The position numbers and the translations under genes are program-made. Positions 1 through 8,590 of a DNA stretch of 64,000 nt are shown in pieces; positions within the stretch are counted from its first letter, which is position 1; the number at the start of each line of letters is the position of its first letter. The notes beneath the pieces were generated by a model. It saw only the letters and a list, made by a program, of their open reading frames with translations. It was not told the origin of the DNA and ran no database searches. Origin of the DNA: Phlegmacium glaucopus (lineage: Eukaryota > Basidiomycota > Agaricomycetes > Agaricales > Cortinariaceae). The stretch is from NCBI GenBank assembly GCA_015039465.1, contig MU130027.1:124001-188000 (forward strand), in the 5' to 3' direction.

Positions 1-1
1 G

Positions 2-562
2 AATGAGGCAGAGCAGCTGCTTGTACAAGTCATGGATATGAGGAAGAAACTGCTTGGTGCAGAACATCCAGACACCATCACAAGCATGGGAAATCTAGCA
101 AGCACATATCATTCTCAGAGAAGGTGGAATGAAGCAGAGCAGCTGCATGTTCAGGTTATGGAGATGAAAAAGAAATTGTTTGGTGCAGAACATCCAGACA
201 CCATCACAATTATGGGAAATCTAGCAGCTACATACTTGAATCAGGGAAGGTGGAATGAGGCAGAGAAGCTGTTTGTTCAAGTCATGGACATGAGCAAGAG
301 ACTGCTTGGTGCAGAACATCCAGACACTATGAAACACATGACAAATATAGCAAGCACATACCTTACTCAGGGAAGGTTGAATGAGGCAGAACAGCTATTT
401 GTCCAGGTTCTGGACATGAAGAAGAAACTGATTGGTGCAGCACATCCATCCACCATCACAGGCATGTCAAATTTAGCATTCACATACCAGAAGCAGGGAA
501 GGTGGAATGAGGCAGAGCAGTTGGACCTTGAAATCATGAAAATAACAAAGAGAATAGGATGA
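2..562 (+). CDS. TPR repeat protein, 3' end (partial)
   Basis: The frame is open from the window edge to a TGA at 560-562, so this is the C-terminal 186 residues of a longer gene. It contains about four 42-residue tetratricopeptide repeats of the kinesin-light-chain type, each with a core like LLGAEHPDTITSMGNLA and a linker GRWNEAEQLFVQVMDM. In basidiomycetes such arrays usually form the C-terminal sensor part of NB-ARC or other STAND proteins, with a protein-binding role. That parent architecture is inferred, since the N-terminus lies outside the window. I found no CpG dinucleotide anywhere in this segment, which points to long-term cytosine methylation and deamination although the frame is still open. 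An inverted, broken copy of the same 3' end and its flank lies at 5485-6640. Confidence 0.8.
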   Translation, partial: NEAEQLLVQVMDMRKKLLGAEHPDTITSMGNLASTYHSQRRWNEAEQLHVQVMEMKKKLFGAEHPDTITIMGNLAATYLNQGRWNEAEKLFVQVMDMSKRLLGAEHPDTMKHMTNIASTYLTQGRLNEAEQLFVQVLDMKKKLIGAAHPSTITGMSNLAFTYQKQGRWNEAEQLDLEIMKITKRIG

Positions 563-1516
563 TACCAAATATAGTTGCAATCAAACAGGAAGAAATTGAT
601 CCAAATCTCATGAACCAGTCAATGTATAGAAATATGTGTAGTTTATTGTTCAATTAGGATCTGTTTTGTAACAATAAAGGAATCCATGACTTAGTTTGTG
701 GGCCAATGCATGTGCCATTATTGAGCAACACAGGTAAGCAACTGAGTCCTTTGCCTCAGGTTTTATCAACTAATAATGTGTTGTAAGTTGGAGTTCATGC
801 TAAGTTACTGATGTCTATTTGGTGTTATTATCTAATTTGTCTTCAATTTTTCAAACTTTCTGCTCTCTCAAGTATTGTATGTGATACTTACTATGGTGCA
901 AAATGCTTACTCACCACTACTTTTGTACAGTGGCCAATTTGGCTGTGGATTTTTTTTAAAAAAAATTGATGTCCAACTTTAGGATGGTTACACCTTTCAA
1001 GGGTTGCAATATAATTTACTGAAGGCTATAGAAGCTTTTGTGCTTGACACAACTCAGAAATGGGGACATCAAATGTATGGACATTTACAAAGGTGGGTTA
1101 TCAGCTCATGATGCTCAATTCAGAGTCAAAGCATTCAGCTGAAGGAAATACACATCTCACCAATGAGTTCCAGAGTTCAGTTTGATTGATTAGATTACCC
1201 TTATCATATATTACCACTTCCATATATAGCTATTATTACATAAGGTGGGCAATTAGGCTTAGTCAAAATATTTTATCCCCTAACAGCAACAGCTGAAGTA
1301 TGGGATGTGCTCTTGAAGGGTATGTATTTTTATCCTCAGAAAACTAATGTAAAGCTAATCTAATTGTGACTTTTAGTCTGGCCCAAAGCTTGCCAAGTAA
1401 AAGAAGACTGCGTCCCCACTCTTTGAAGACCTGCATGATCTTGTTGGAACTGTTGGAACTGGAGAAGGTGCTTTCTGCCCAGGTTGTGATTTTACTCCTA
1501 TTTATGAGCCAGGTAC
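563..1516. other. Gene-free AT-rich stretch
   Basis: This is the 3' flank of the TPR gene. Positions about 563-735 recur, inverted and diverged, at 5485-5640 and 6205-6243, so the duplicated unit included the flank. No other gene or repeat was recognised. I found no CpG up to position 1411. Confidence 0.6.
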
Positions 1517-1653
1517 AAATGTGTTACATTCCGTTATACGTGACTCCAGTCCAGCTCTGTTGGAGTTGTCTCTGGTACTCCGTACTCCATCCAGTACCTT
1601 CCCTTGTTTCCGGATCTACTCTTCCTATGTCCAACTCCGAGACTTCTCCATAT

Positions 1654-1959
1654 TGTTGGAGTATACGAGTATCAACTTGTTGATCTCCTATCAAGTATTT
1701 ATCTATTCTATATCTTATCGCTCATTTTATTTTTCATGTCACAATAACAGTCACATTCTTTAGTCACAGATTTTACTATAGCAAGTCTCAACTTTATACT
1801 AAAGTTGAGATGTGAGTTCATTTATTTATTCACTTGATATTACATCTAACAATTACCTAGTTACAATTCTCTGTTCTAGGTATAATAATTAATACATCAA
1901 ACTTTATACTAAAGTTGAGACTTACAATTCTCTGTTCTAGCTGTGAAATTATCCCAACA
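1654..1959. repeat. Solo LTR, family B
   Basis: A 306-bp insertion in family A copy 1, beginning TGTTGGAG and ending CCCAACA (a TGTTGG/CCAACA inversion). The flanks are CATAT (1649-1653) and CGTAT (1960-1964), a 5-bp target duplication with one transition. Inside, two related segments repeat in tandem: a hairpin with TCAACTTTA and TAAAGTTGA, and TACAATTCTCTGTTCTAG at about 1862 and 1923. A related, diverged sequence lies at 59463-59625 in reverse orientation. Confidence 0.7.
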
Positions 1960-2048
1960 CGTATCATTCCAGCTCTTCCAACAATACTCCAAACCCATTG
2001 CCACATCTTCACCATAACAACTATTTCTTTGTCATCACTTTCCCACTA

Positions 2049-3207
2049 TGTTACATTCCGTCACACGTTACTCCGGTCCGACTCCGTTGGAGTCGTTTCC
2101 GGTAGTCCGTACTCCGTTCCAGTACTTTCCCTTGTCTCTGACTCTACTCCTCCTACGTCCGACTCCGAGACTTCTCCATATCATTCCAACTCTTCCGACA
2201 ATATCCCAAACACCTTACCACACCTTCGTCATAACAACTATTCCTTTGTCATCACTTTCCCACTATCAGTCAGCACACCAGCCATGGATTATTCACCCAA
2301 GAATGCAGGACCTTTTCCGGGAGCAGAACGCAGCACTTATATTTATATTCTATTTTTCTGTTGCAATTCCTTTTATATTTAAAGTACTTGAACTTGTATG
2401 TTTTCCCTTAGTTCGAATATCAACTTAGTTCCCTCCTCTTATTTTTCCTCTAAGTCACTGAGGTCTTCCGACTTGTTACTTTCTTCTTCCGTTCCGAAAT
2501 CAGGACACCTTAGGAGCTGGGCGGCACAGCACACACGCTGAGGCCAACGTCCTTTCCGGGTTACTGTTCCGGTTCCGTTCTGGAGTAATGTTAAGTTCGA
2601 GAACTCTATTCCGGAGTTTCGGACGGAGTAACGGACGGAGTACCAGAACGGAGTCATGGAAAGGATAGGACTTAGCCTCAGCTTATGTGCTGTGCTACCC
2701 AGAACCTTCGTGTCCTAATTTCGGAGTAAGACGGAGCGGAACGGAACCGGAAGTTGCAAAGAACTTAGAGGAAGACCAAGAGTGGGAAACTAAGTCGATA
2801 TTCGAACTGAGGAAAACATACAAGTTTCGAGTACTTAAATATAAAAGGAATAGCATCCGAAATATAAAATATAAATATAAATGCTGCGTTCTGCTCCCGG
2901 AAGGTCCTGCATTCTTGGGGTGAATAATCCATAGCTGGTGTGCTGACTGATGGTGGGAAAGTGATGACAAAGAAATAGTGTTTGTGACGAAGATGTGGAA
3001 ATGAGTTTGGAGTAACGTCGGAAGAGTCGGAATGATACGGAGAAGTCTCGGAGTTGGACATAGAAGGAGTAAATCCGGAGGCAAGGGAAAGTACTGGAAC
3101 GGAGTACGGACTACCGGAGACAACTCCGACGGAGTCGGACCGGAGTAACGTATGACGGAATGTAACAAGTAACTCTGACGTGACTCCTTTTGTTTTAAAG
3201 CTTAACA
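2049..3207 (+). repeat. Solo LTR, family A copy 2 (middle of nest)
   Basis: It begins TGTTACATTCCG at 2049 and ends TTAACA at 3207, flanked by a perfect 5-bp duplication CACTA (2044-2048 and 3208-3212). The sequence on both sides is continuous LTR A sequence, so this copy inserted into copy 1. It is itself split by copy 3 at 2589-3167. Its own length is about 575 bp. The CpG-rich first 70 bp are well preserved. Confidence 0.9.
2589..3167 (-). repeat. Solo LTR, family A copy 3 (youngest, innermost)
   Basis: A 579-bp copy in reverse orientation, starting TGTTAAG and ending TGTAACA on the plus strand. It is flanked by a perfect 5-bp duplication AGTAA (2584-2588 and 3168-3172) and lies inside copy 2. 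The open frames on both strands here are LTR sequence and not genes. Confidence 0.9.
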
Positions 3208-3599
3208 CACTATCAGTCAGCACACCTACTATGGATTATTCACCCAGGAATGCAGGACCTTCTAACCCAGGAATGCAGGACCTTCTGGGAGCAGAACACA
3301 GCACTTTATATTTATCTTTTATATTTTGGTTGCTATTCCTTTTATTATTTAAGTACTTGAAACTTGTATTTATTCCTCAGTTTGAATATCAACTTAGTTT
3401 CCTCCTCTTGTTTGTCCTCTAAGTCACTGAGGTCTTCTGTCTTTCTGTTCTCTTCTGGTTCCAAGATCAGGACATTATAGGAGCTGGGTGGCACAGTACA
3501 TATGCTGAGGCCAGAGTCCTTTCCATTACTTGTTCTGGTCCCGTTCCGGAGTTACTCCAACATTACCCCATTGTCTAAACTTAACAAAATGGTGACATA

Positions 3600-4115
3600 G
3601 CCAGCTGCTGCTCACCATCTGTCCCAGGTGATACCACTGAAGATGAGGAGAAGGTAATAATTCTCCTTCAACTGATTTTGTCTCTTCTCTGACAATACTT
3701 TTATTCTATGATAATGATAAGGCTGTGGATACATGTACACCTCTGGGTCCTGTCACACCATGGCAAGCAAATTGAAATGGATGAAAATGTGTGGCTGCTA
3801 ATGACAGCTTTGAGTCTGCATCATTGTCAAAGTGCACTCATAGGCATAAGCCAACTGCCATCCATGCCATGACTGAAGTAGCATCCTCTGTGCAAGACCA
3901 TGGCCACAGTATTTGTTGGTTCTATAGGTCCCACTTCTACTCCTGAATGCAAGACTGCAATTCAAATGTCAAAGAAGATGGAGACCTTTCTGAGAATGAG
4001 AAACAGCTCTTCTGCAAGGATTCAACAATTGCACAACCTTATCTTGCCATCAAGAAGAAAGAGACTCAGGCTTGTTACATCCAGAGAGAGTTGACAACAG
4101 CAGCAGTGTAATGTT
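3600..4115 (+). pseudogene. Harbinger accessory Myb/SANT-like protein, decayed
   Basis: Frame-shifted fragments translate to pieces such as DLSENEKQLFCKDSTIAQPYL followed after a break by ACYIQRELTTA. These resemble the C-terminal part of the Myb/SANT-like DNA-binding protein encoded by fungal PIF/Harbinger elements (pattern AIQ..QE..DLS..E...LF..D...A..YLAI). The block faces the Harbinger transposase remnant at 4384-5260, which is the usual two-gene layout of these elements. The assignment rests on remembered family patterns and on context, so it is tentative. Confidence 0.4.
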
Positions 4116-4383
4116 TAGTTTCCTTTTCAATTTTACCTCATTATTTATTGCCCAACTTGTATGTAATTCCTTTTTATAACTACTAGTCAACTCTATCATC
4201 ATCCAATAATTATGCCACTATTTTGCTATTCAACTTTATTATCATCTGGTAAGTTCCTAACTTATAGCTCCTTGACATACTTCTCCCACATAGGCTTTTG
4301 AAATCTCATCCTGTTTTGCACTTGTGTGATCCTTCTCACCTGTGAGATGTGCCCTCAAAATTTCTCTGGTGCTATTGGTATCT

Positions 4384-5260
4384 CATGTGGCTGCCTGTGA
4401 GGTCACAAGTGTCTCCTCATCATCAGAATCATGATCATTATCACTGTCCTCCTTTGTGAGATTGTTGGGATCATGAACATGGACAAAATTGTGAAGGGCT
4501 GCAATGGTGGCAGGAAACTTTGCTTATGTATCCTGTATTCAGCTGCTGCTGCAAATAATTTGAAATGGTGTTTACAGACACCAAAAATGTGTTCAATAAC
4601 ATTTCAAAGGGATGTATGTTGAAGGTTGGACAGCTTTTTGTAGTCTGCAGGCCTGTTTAGAATCACACCATAAGAACAAAAATTATTCAATGAAGGGTGG
4701 TGGGGTTACTGTAATTTAGCTTGCTCCCACTCCTTGAGATGGCATTGGACACCACAATAGGGCATTTCAGAGTGTAAATCCAGCATCTGCAAGGTAGTAT
4801 GGTACCTGGTTCAATCACAAAGTCTGTTTGTTGGGCACTCTCAAAAATCCGAGAATCTGCAGCACTGCCCTCCCACCTTGCCAAAATATAGCAGAACTGC
4901 AGGAAGAAAAGGTGGGCAGCAAGTAGGTTGGTGGAAATAAAGCCTTTTTGACTGTGGAACCTTGCCATGTCAAACTTTGAGATGAAGGCATAGAGCAGGG
5001 AGCCATCCAAGGTGCTATGACACTCCAAGAAAAAAGAATATAACTTTGTATTATTTAGAGTTTCAGGTGGCACCTTATTGACTGATAGTTGAACATAAGC
5101 ACTGTAGAATTCCTTTAAAATGAGCATGTTGAGGATGCAATGAAAACATCTGAATTTCTGTACTAAGTATCTGCAATTTGAGTTAATAATGGTGTACTAG
5201 ACCTACTTTGAAACTGTTTCTCCACTTCACTGGAATTGCTCTTGCATTTCTGCATTGGAT
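4384..5260 (-). pseudogene. PIF/Harbinger DDE transposase, decayed
   Basis: Read on the minus strand with frame changes, the blocks appear in family order. First comes a short block near 5220 (SGETVSK). Then follow the first catalytic region (FFLECHSTLDGS, 5127 downwards), the middle block WEGSAADSRIFES, a frame-shifted YYLADAGF with the second acidic residue, and the C-terminal block ending KFPATIAALHNFVHVHD near 4500. These match the DDE_Tnp_4 domain of PIF/Harbinger transposases, which cut and paste DNA at 3-bp targets. The longest open piece has only 146 residues and several stops interrupt the rest, so the gene is dead. The terminal repeats of the element could not be fixed. Confidence 0.78.
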
Positions 5261-5349
5261 GAGCCAGTCCATGTGATATGAAGAAAAATCACAACTTGAC
5301 TTTATCTTTGGTATTGGTGTACTTCTATCATTCTCCTTGATAAAAAGAA

Positions 5350-5480
5350 GACAAAGTCATGGACATGAGGAAGAAATTGCTTGGTGCAGGACATCCAGAC
5401 ACCATAACAAGCATGGAAAATCTAGCAAGTGCATACCATTGTCAGGGAAGGTGGAATGAGGCAGAGCAGGGTTGCTCAAT
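5350..5480 (+). pseudogene. TPR repeat fragment
   Basis: One TPR unit in the forward direction (RKKLLGAGHPDTITS, then GRWNEAEQ) nearly identical to the gene at 2-562. It stops at 5480, where sequence of the opposite orientation begins (the inverted copy at 5485-6640). This is a single-repeat relic of a second copy of the TPR gene. Confidence 0.65.
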
Positions 5481-5484
5481 AATG

Positions 5485-6640
5485 GCACATGCATTTGCCT
5501 ACACACTAAGTCATGGGATCCCTGCAGAAAAGTAATATTTTAATATTTTTCTTGTTGCAAAACATATCTTAATTTAAAGATAAACTACAAATATGTATAT
5601 ACTTGAACTGGTTCCTCAGATTCAGATCAATTTCATCCTGTGTTAAGTTTAAGACAAGGGGTCACGTCGGAGTAACACCGGATTGGACGGAATGGAACCG
5701 GAACAAGTAACGGAAAGGACTTTGGCCTCAGCGTATGTGCTGTGCCACCCAGCTCCTACAATGTCCTGATTTCAGAACTGGAAGAGAATGGAAAGTCAGA
5801 AGACCTCAGTGACTTAGAGGACGAACAAGAGGAGGAAACTAAGATGATATTTGAACTGAGGGAAAACATACAAGTTTGAGTACTTTAAATATAAAAGGAA
5901 TTGCAACCGAAATATAGAATATAAATATAAGTGCTGTGTTCTGCTCCCGGAAAAGGTCCTGCATTCTAGGGTGAATAATCCATGGCTGGTTTGCTGACTG
6001 ATAGTGGGAAAGTGATGACAAAGGAATAGTTGTTATGACAAAGGTGTGGTAAGGGGTTTGGGATATTGTCGGAAGAGTCGGAGTGATACAGAGAAGTCTC
6101 AGAGTTGGACGTAGGAGGAGTAGAGTCAGAGACAAGGGAAAGTACTGGAATGGAGTACGGACTACCGGAAACAACTCTGACAGAGTCGGACTGGAGTAAC
6201 ATGTGACAGAATGTAACATCCTGTTTGATTGCAGCTCTATTTGATATCATCTTCTCTTTGTTATTTTCATGATTTCAAGGTCCAACTGCTCTGCCTCATT
6301 CCACTTTCCCTACTTCTGGTATGTGATTGCTAAATTTGCCATGCCTATGATGGTGGATGGATGTTCTGCACCAAGCAGTTTCTTCTTCATGTCCAGGACC
6401 TGGACAAATAAATTTTCTGCCTCATTCAATCTTCCCTGAATAAGGTATGTGCTTGCTATATTTGTCACACCTTTGGTGTTTGAATGTTCTGTACCAAACA
6501 GTTTCTGCCTCATGTCTATGACTTGGACAAACAGCTACTCTGCCTCATTCCACCTTCCCTAATTCAAGTATGTAGTTGCTAAATTTCCCATGCTTGTGAT
6601 GGTGTCTGGATGTTCTGCACCAAGCAACCTCTTTCCTATG
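5485..6640 (-). pseudogene. Inverted, broken copy of the TPR gene 3' end plus flank
   Basis: On the minus strand, 6640 to 6243 encodes about three TPR units ending EQLDLEIMKITKR and a stop, as in the gene at 2-562. It has in-frame stops (after TTYLN and NEAE) and a deletion that shortens one repeat to SNTKGVTN. Beyond the stop, 6243-6219 and 5640-5485 match the 3' flank of that gene, split by the solo LTR at 5641-6218. The unit is therefore a duplicated and inverted gene end, later hit by an LTR retrotransposon. Confidence 0.75.
5641..6218 (-). repeat. Solo LTR, family A copy 4
   Basis: A 578-bp copy, TGTTAAG...TGTAACA on the plus strand, with a perfect 5-bp duplication TCCTG (5636-5640 and 6219-6223). 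The uninterrupted sequence survives near 585 beside the TPR gene, which confirms the insertion point. Only about three of the nine CpGs in the first 70 bp of copies 2 and 3 remain. Confidence 0.9.
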
Positions 6641-6647
6641 TCCATGA

Positions 6648-6894
6648 CTCAGTCATGGTATAATTATTTACTGTACCTAGATAAATGTCATAGTATCACA
6701 AGACTACGCAATCAGTAAGTAGGGGTATAGTGAAGTTTCATAGCTACTCACCTCAGTCATGGTATAATCAGACTGAGGTGAAGTGATCTATCTATCTAGT
6801 ATATATACATATGGAAACAATGGATGTGGCCTATGCCAGACTTATACTTACTTCATCTTCAGTGGCCTGGGGCCACTTGCTCAAAGTCACAACA
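6648..6894 (-). repeat. Copia LTR, 5' half in reverse orientation
   Basis: The reverse complement of 6690-6894 matches 14814-15028, the start of the 3' LTR of the Copia element (TGTTG...CTTTGAGCAAGTGGCCCC...). Homology ends at TTATCTAG, which is where the forward-oriented LTR half at 7414 begins. The left edge at 6648 abuts the TPR pseudogene. No matching target duplication was seen. Confidence 0.6.
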
Positions 6895-6970
6895 AAAGGA
6901 CCCTTTGCTATGGCACTATGGCACTGTCTGGTGCTGTCTGGTGCTGGTAAGCAGACCCCCAGTTTGCTGA

Positions 6971-7410
6971 CACTGCTGGCACTGGGTGGTGTTTCCCTTA
7001 GAAAAACTTATTTTTAGATATGTTTTGTCATTTCCAAATAATTTTTCTCATGAAAACACAAAGAGTATTTCAGAAGGAAAATTTCTAAAAATACATCAGG
7101 TGTTTTTCATGTGTTTCCCAAAGATAAATATTATGTTTTCTTAAAGGTTTTCCTTTCAGAAACAGCGGAGAAACACCTATTCCACTCAGTGATTGGTGGA
7201 ATAGGTGTTTCTCTGCTGTTTCTGAAAGGAAAACCTTTAAGAAAACATAAGATTTATCTTTGGGAAACACATGAGAAACACCTGATGTATTTTTAGAATT
7301 TTTCCTTCAGAAATACTTTTTGTGTTTTCATGAGAAAAATTATTTGGAAATGACAAAAAATATCTAAAAATAAGTTTTTCTAAGGGAAACACCACCCAGT
7401 GCCAGCAGTG
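6971..7410. mobile_element. Foldback MITE, CACTG-ended (440 bp)
   Basis: A near-perfect palindrome: each arm is about 210 bp, starting CACTGCTGGCACTGGGTGGTG and meeting at a short loop near 7190. It is flanked by a 3-bp duplication TGA (6968-6970 and 7411-7413). CACTG termini with a 3-bp duplication fit the CACTA (CMC/EnSpm) superfamily as a non-autonomous element. The mirrored 61-residue ORFs on both strands are a by-product of the palindrome. A shorter relative lies at 12935-13144. Confidence 0.85.
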
Positions 7411-7413
7411 TGA

Positions 7414-7659
7414 TGTAGCTTAATTGAAGCATGTATAAATATAACCTCAAAGTCAGCAGCTTAGTTTTCTATATGAAGTTGTCAGGAGGAGAGGAACATA
7501 AGAGAGGCTGAGAGATAGTATGCCTCTATATATCATTGCTGAAATGATGGTGCTTATCATCCACAGTTCAAGAGTAAAAATTTCCAACCCAAATTCAAAG
7601 CTCAACAGTAAGCTGGAGAGGTTTTTGGAGAACAAATGTGAGCCAGGAACAGAATGACA
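7414..7659 (+). repeat. Copia LTR, 3' half (R/U5 side)
   Basis: It shares TAGCTTAATTGAAGCATGT with the 3' LTR at 15025-15085 and holds a TATAAATATA motif at about 7433-7442. It ends ...ATGACA immediately before a primer binding site. The matching 5' half is inverted at 6648-6894. Confidence 0.6.
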
Positions 7660-7672
7660 AGGTATCAGAACC
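7660..7672 (+). promoter_or_regulatory. Primer binding site (initiator tRNA-Met type)
   Basis: AGGTATCAGAACC resembles the Copia primer binding site TGGTATCAGAGC, complementary to the 3' end of initiator tRNA-Met. It lies directly after the LTR end and upstream of gag, as expected. Confidence 0.55.
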
Positions 7673-8289
7673 TATATATGCACTACTATTAGCATAATAC
7701 TCAGGTCCATCAGTCAATAAATCCAAAGTTTAAAGTTATGGATACAAAACAACAATGGGTATTTTCATGCTGAGAGAAGAGACTCTCCAAACACAAAACT
7801 TCTTCTAAATAGTGATAGTGCAGTAGCTATTTTAATTCTATTGGGAGAGCTTGGGTATCTTGCAGACTAGTTGAAGGGGTGTGGATGCATGGGCAGTGGA
7901 TGAGTGCAAGGTCAATGAGGCAGCAGGCAATGATGAGCAAAGACCAAACAATAAACAGCACATGATTTCTATCATGGGAGATACCAGCCACTGAACCATT
8001 ACATTTTGAAAACAGGACCTGTGGCAGAAAGAACAATTCCCTAAAGAGGACTCATAATAAATAAAACCTAAGACAAGGGACTCAGTTGCTTACCTTGTTG
8101 GATGTCCAAGTCTTGTGATACTATCACATTTATCTAGCTTAATTGAAGCATGTGTAAAGATAAACCCGAGCTAAGCAGCTCAGGTTATGGGCCTTTCACA
8201 TCATGCTTTGTATAAACAGACGTGACATAGGAACCTTTTCCATTAAACATATATTGGCAATATATCTTTTTCCCTCTAGTAACAAAACT

Positions 8290-8590
8290 ACTGCATTCTC
8301 AACAATTAGCATGACTGTTCCCTCTGATGCTGAATCCTCTCCCCTTACAAACCATCTTACACTTGCCAATACCTCCAAGCCTATTGTAACAAAAGAGACA
8401 ATATCAGTTACTTTCAAAGGTGACTGACTCAACAAGGATGGGGTTAATTGGAAGAAGTGGAGTTCGGAAATTCTAGACCTTCTTGACATGGCTGGTCTCA
8501 GCTCTCACCTCACTGACAACATCTCTAAGGCACCCCCGCCCAATATTCAGCCAAATGCACACCAAAATTGGGTATCCAGCAATCACATGT
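8290..8590 (+). pseudogene. Copia gag, N-terminal part
   Basis: After a conceptual SMTVPSDAESSPL start, the second frame reads NWKKWSSEILDLLDMAGL, then SSHLTDNISKAPPPNIQPNA and NWVSSNHM. This is the usual opening of basidiomycete Copia gag, in which a short tryptophan-containing segment leads into a PPP..QP...NW motif. A stop and frame change at about 8424 separate the two pieces. The remainder of gag is not recognisable until the zinc knuckle near 10160. Confidence 0.55.

Larger units (their letters stand above)
1522..3586 (+). repeat. Solo LTR, family A copy 1 (oldest, outermost)
   Basis: It begins TGTTACATTCCG and ends CTTAACA, so it has TG...CA termini with a short TGTTA/TAACA inversion. 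It is flanked by a perfect 5-bp duplication, AAATG at 1517-1521 and 3587-3591. Its own sequence is about 590 bp and is split by two insertions: a family B LTR at 1654-1959 and family A copy 2 at 2049-3207. The size, termini and 5-bp duplication identify a solo LTR left by LTR-LTR recombination of a retrotransposon. Most CpGs present in the younger copies are TpG or CpA here. Confidence 0.88.

Noticed and set aside
2048..3223. Several frames of 72-157 codons, some similar to each other
   Set aside because: All lie within family A solo LTRs; their similarity is repeat homology and not protein conservation.
7085..7296. Mirror-image 61-codon frames on both strands
   Set aside because: They arise from the palindromic MITE arms.
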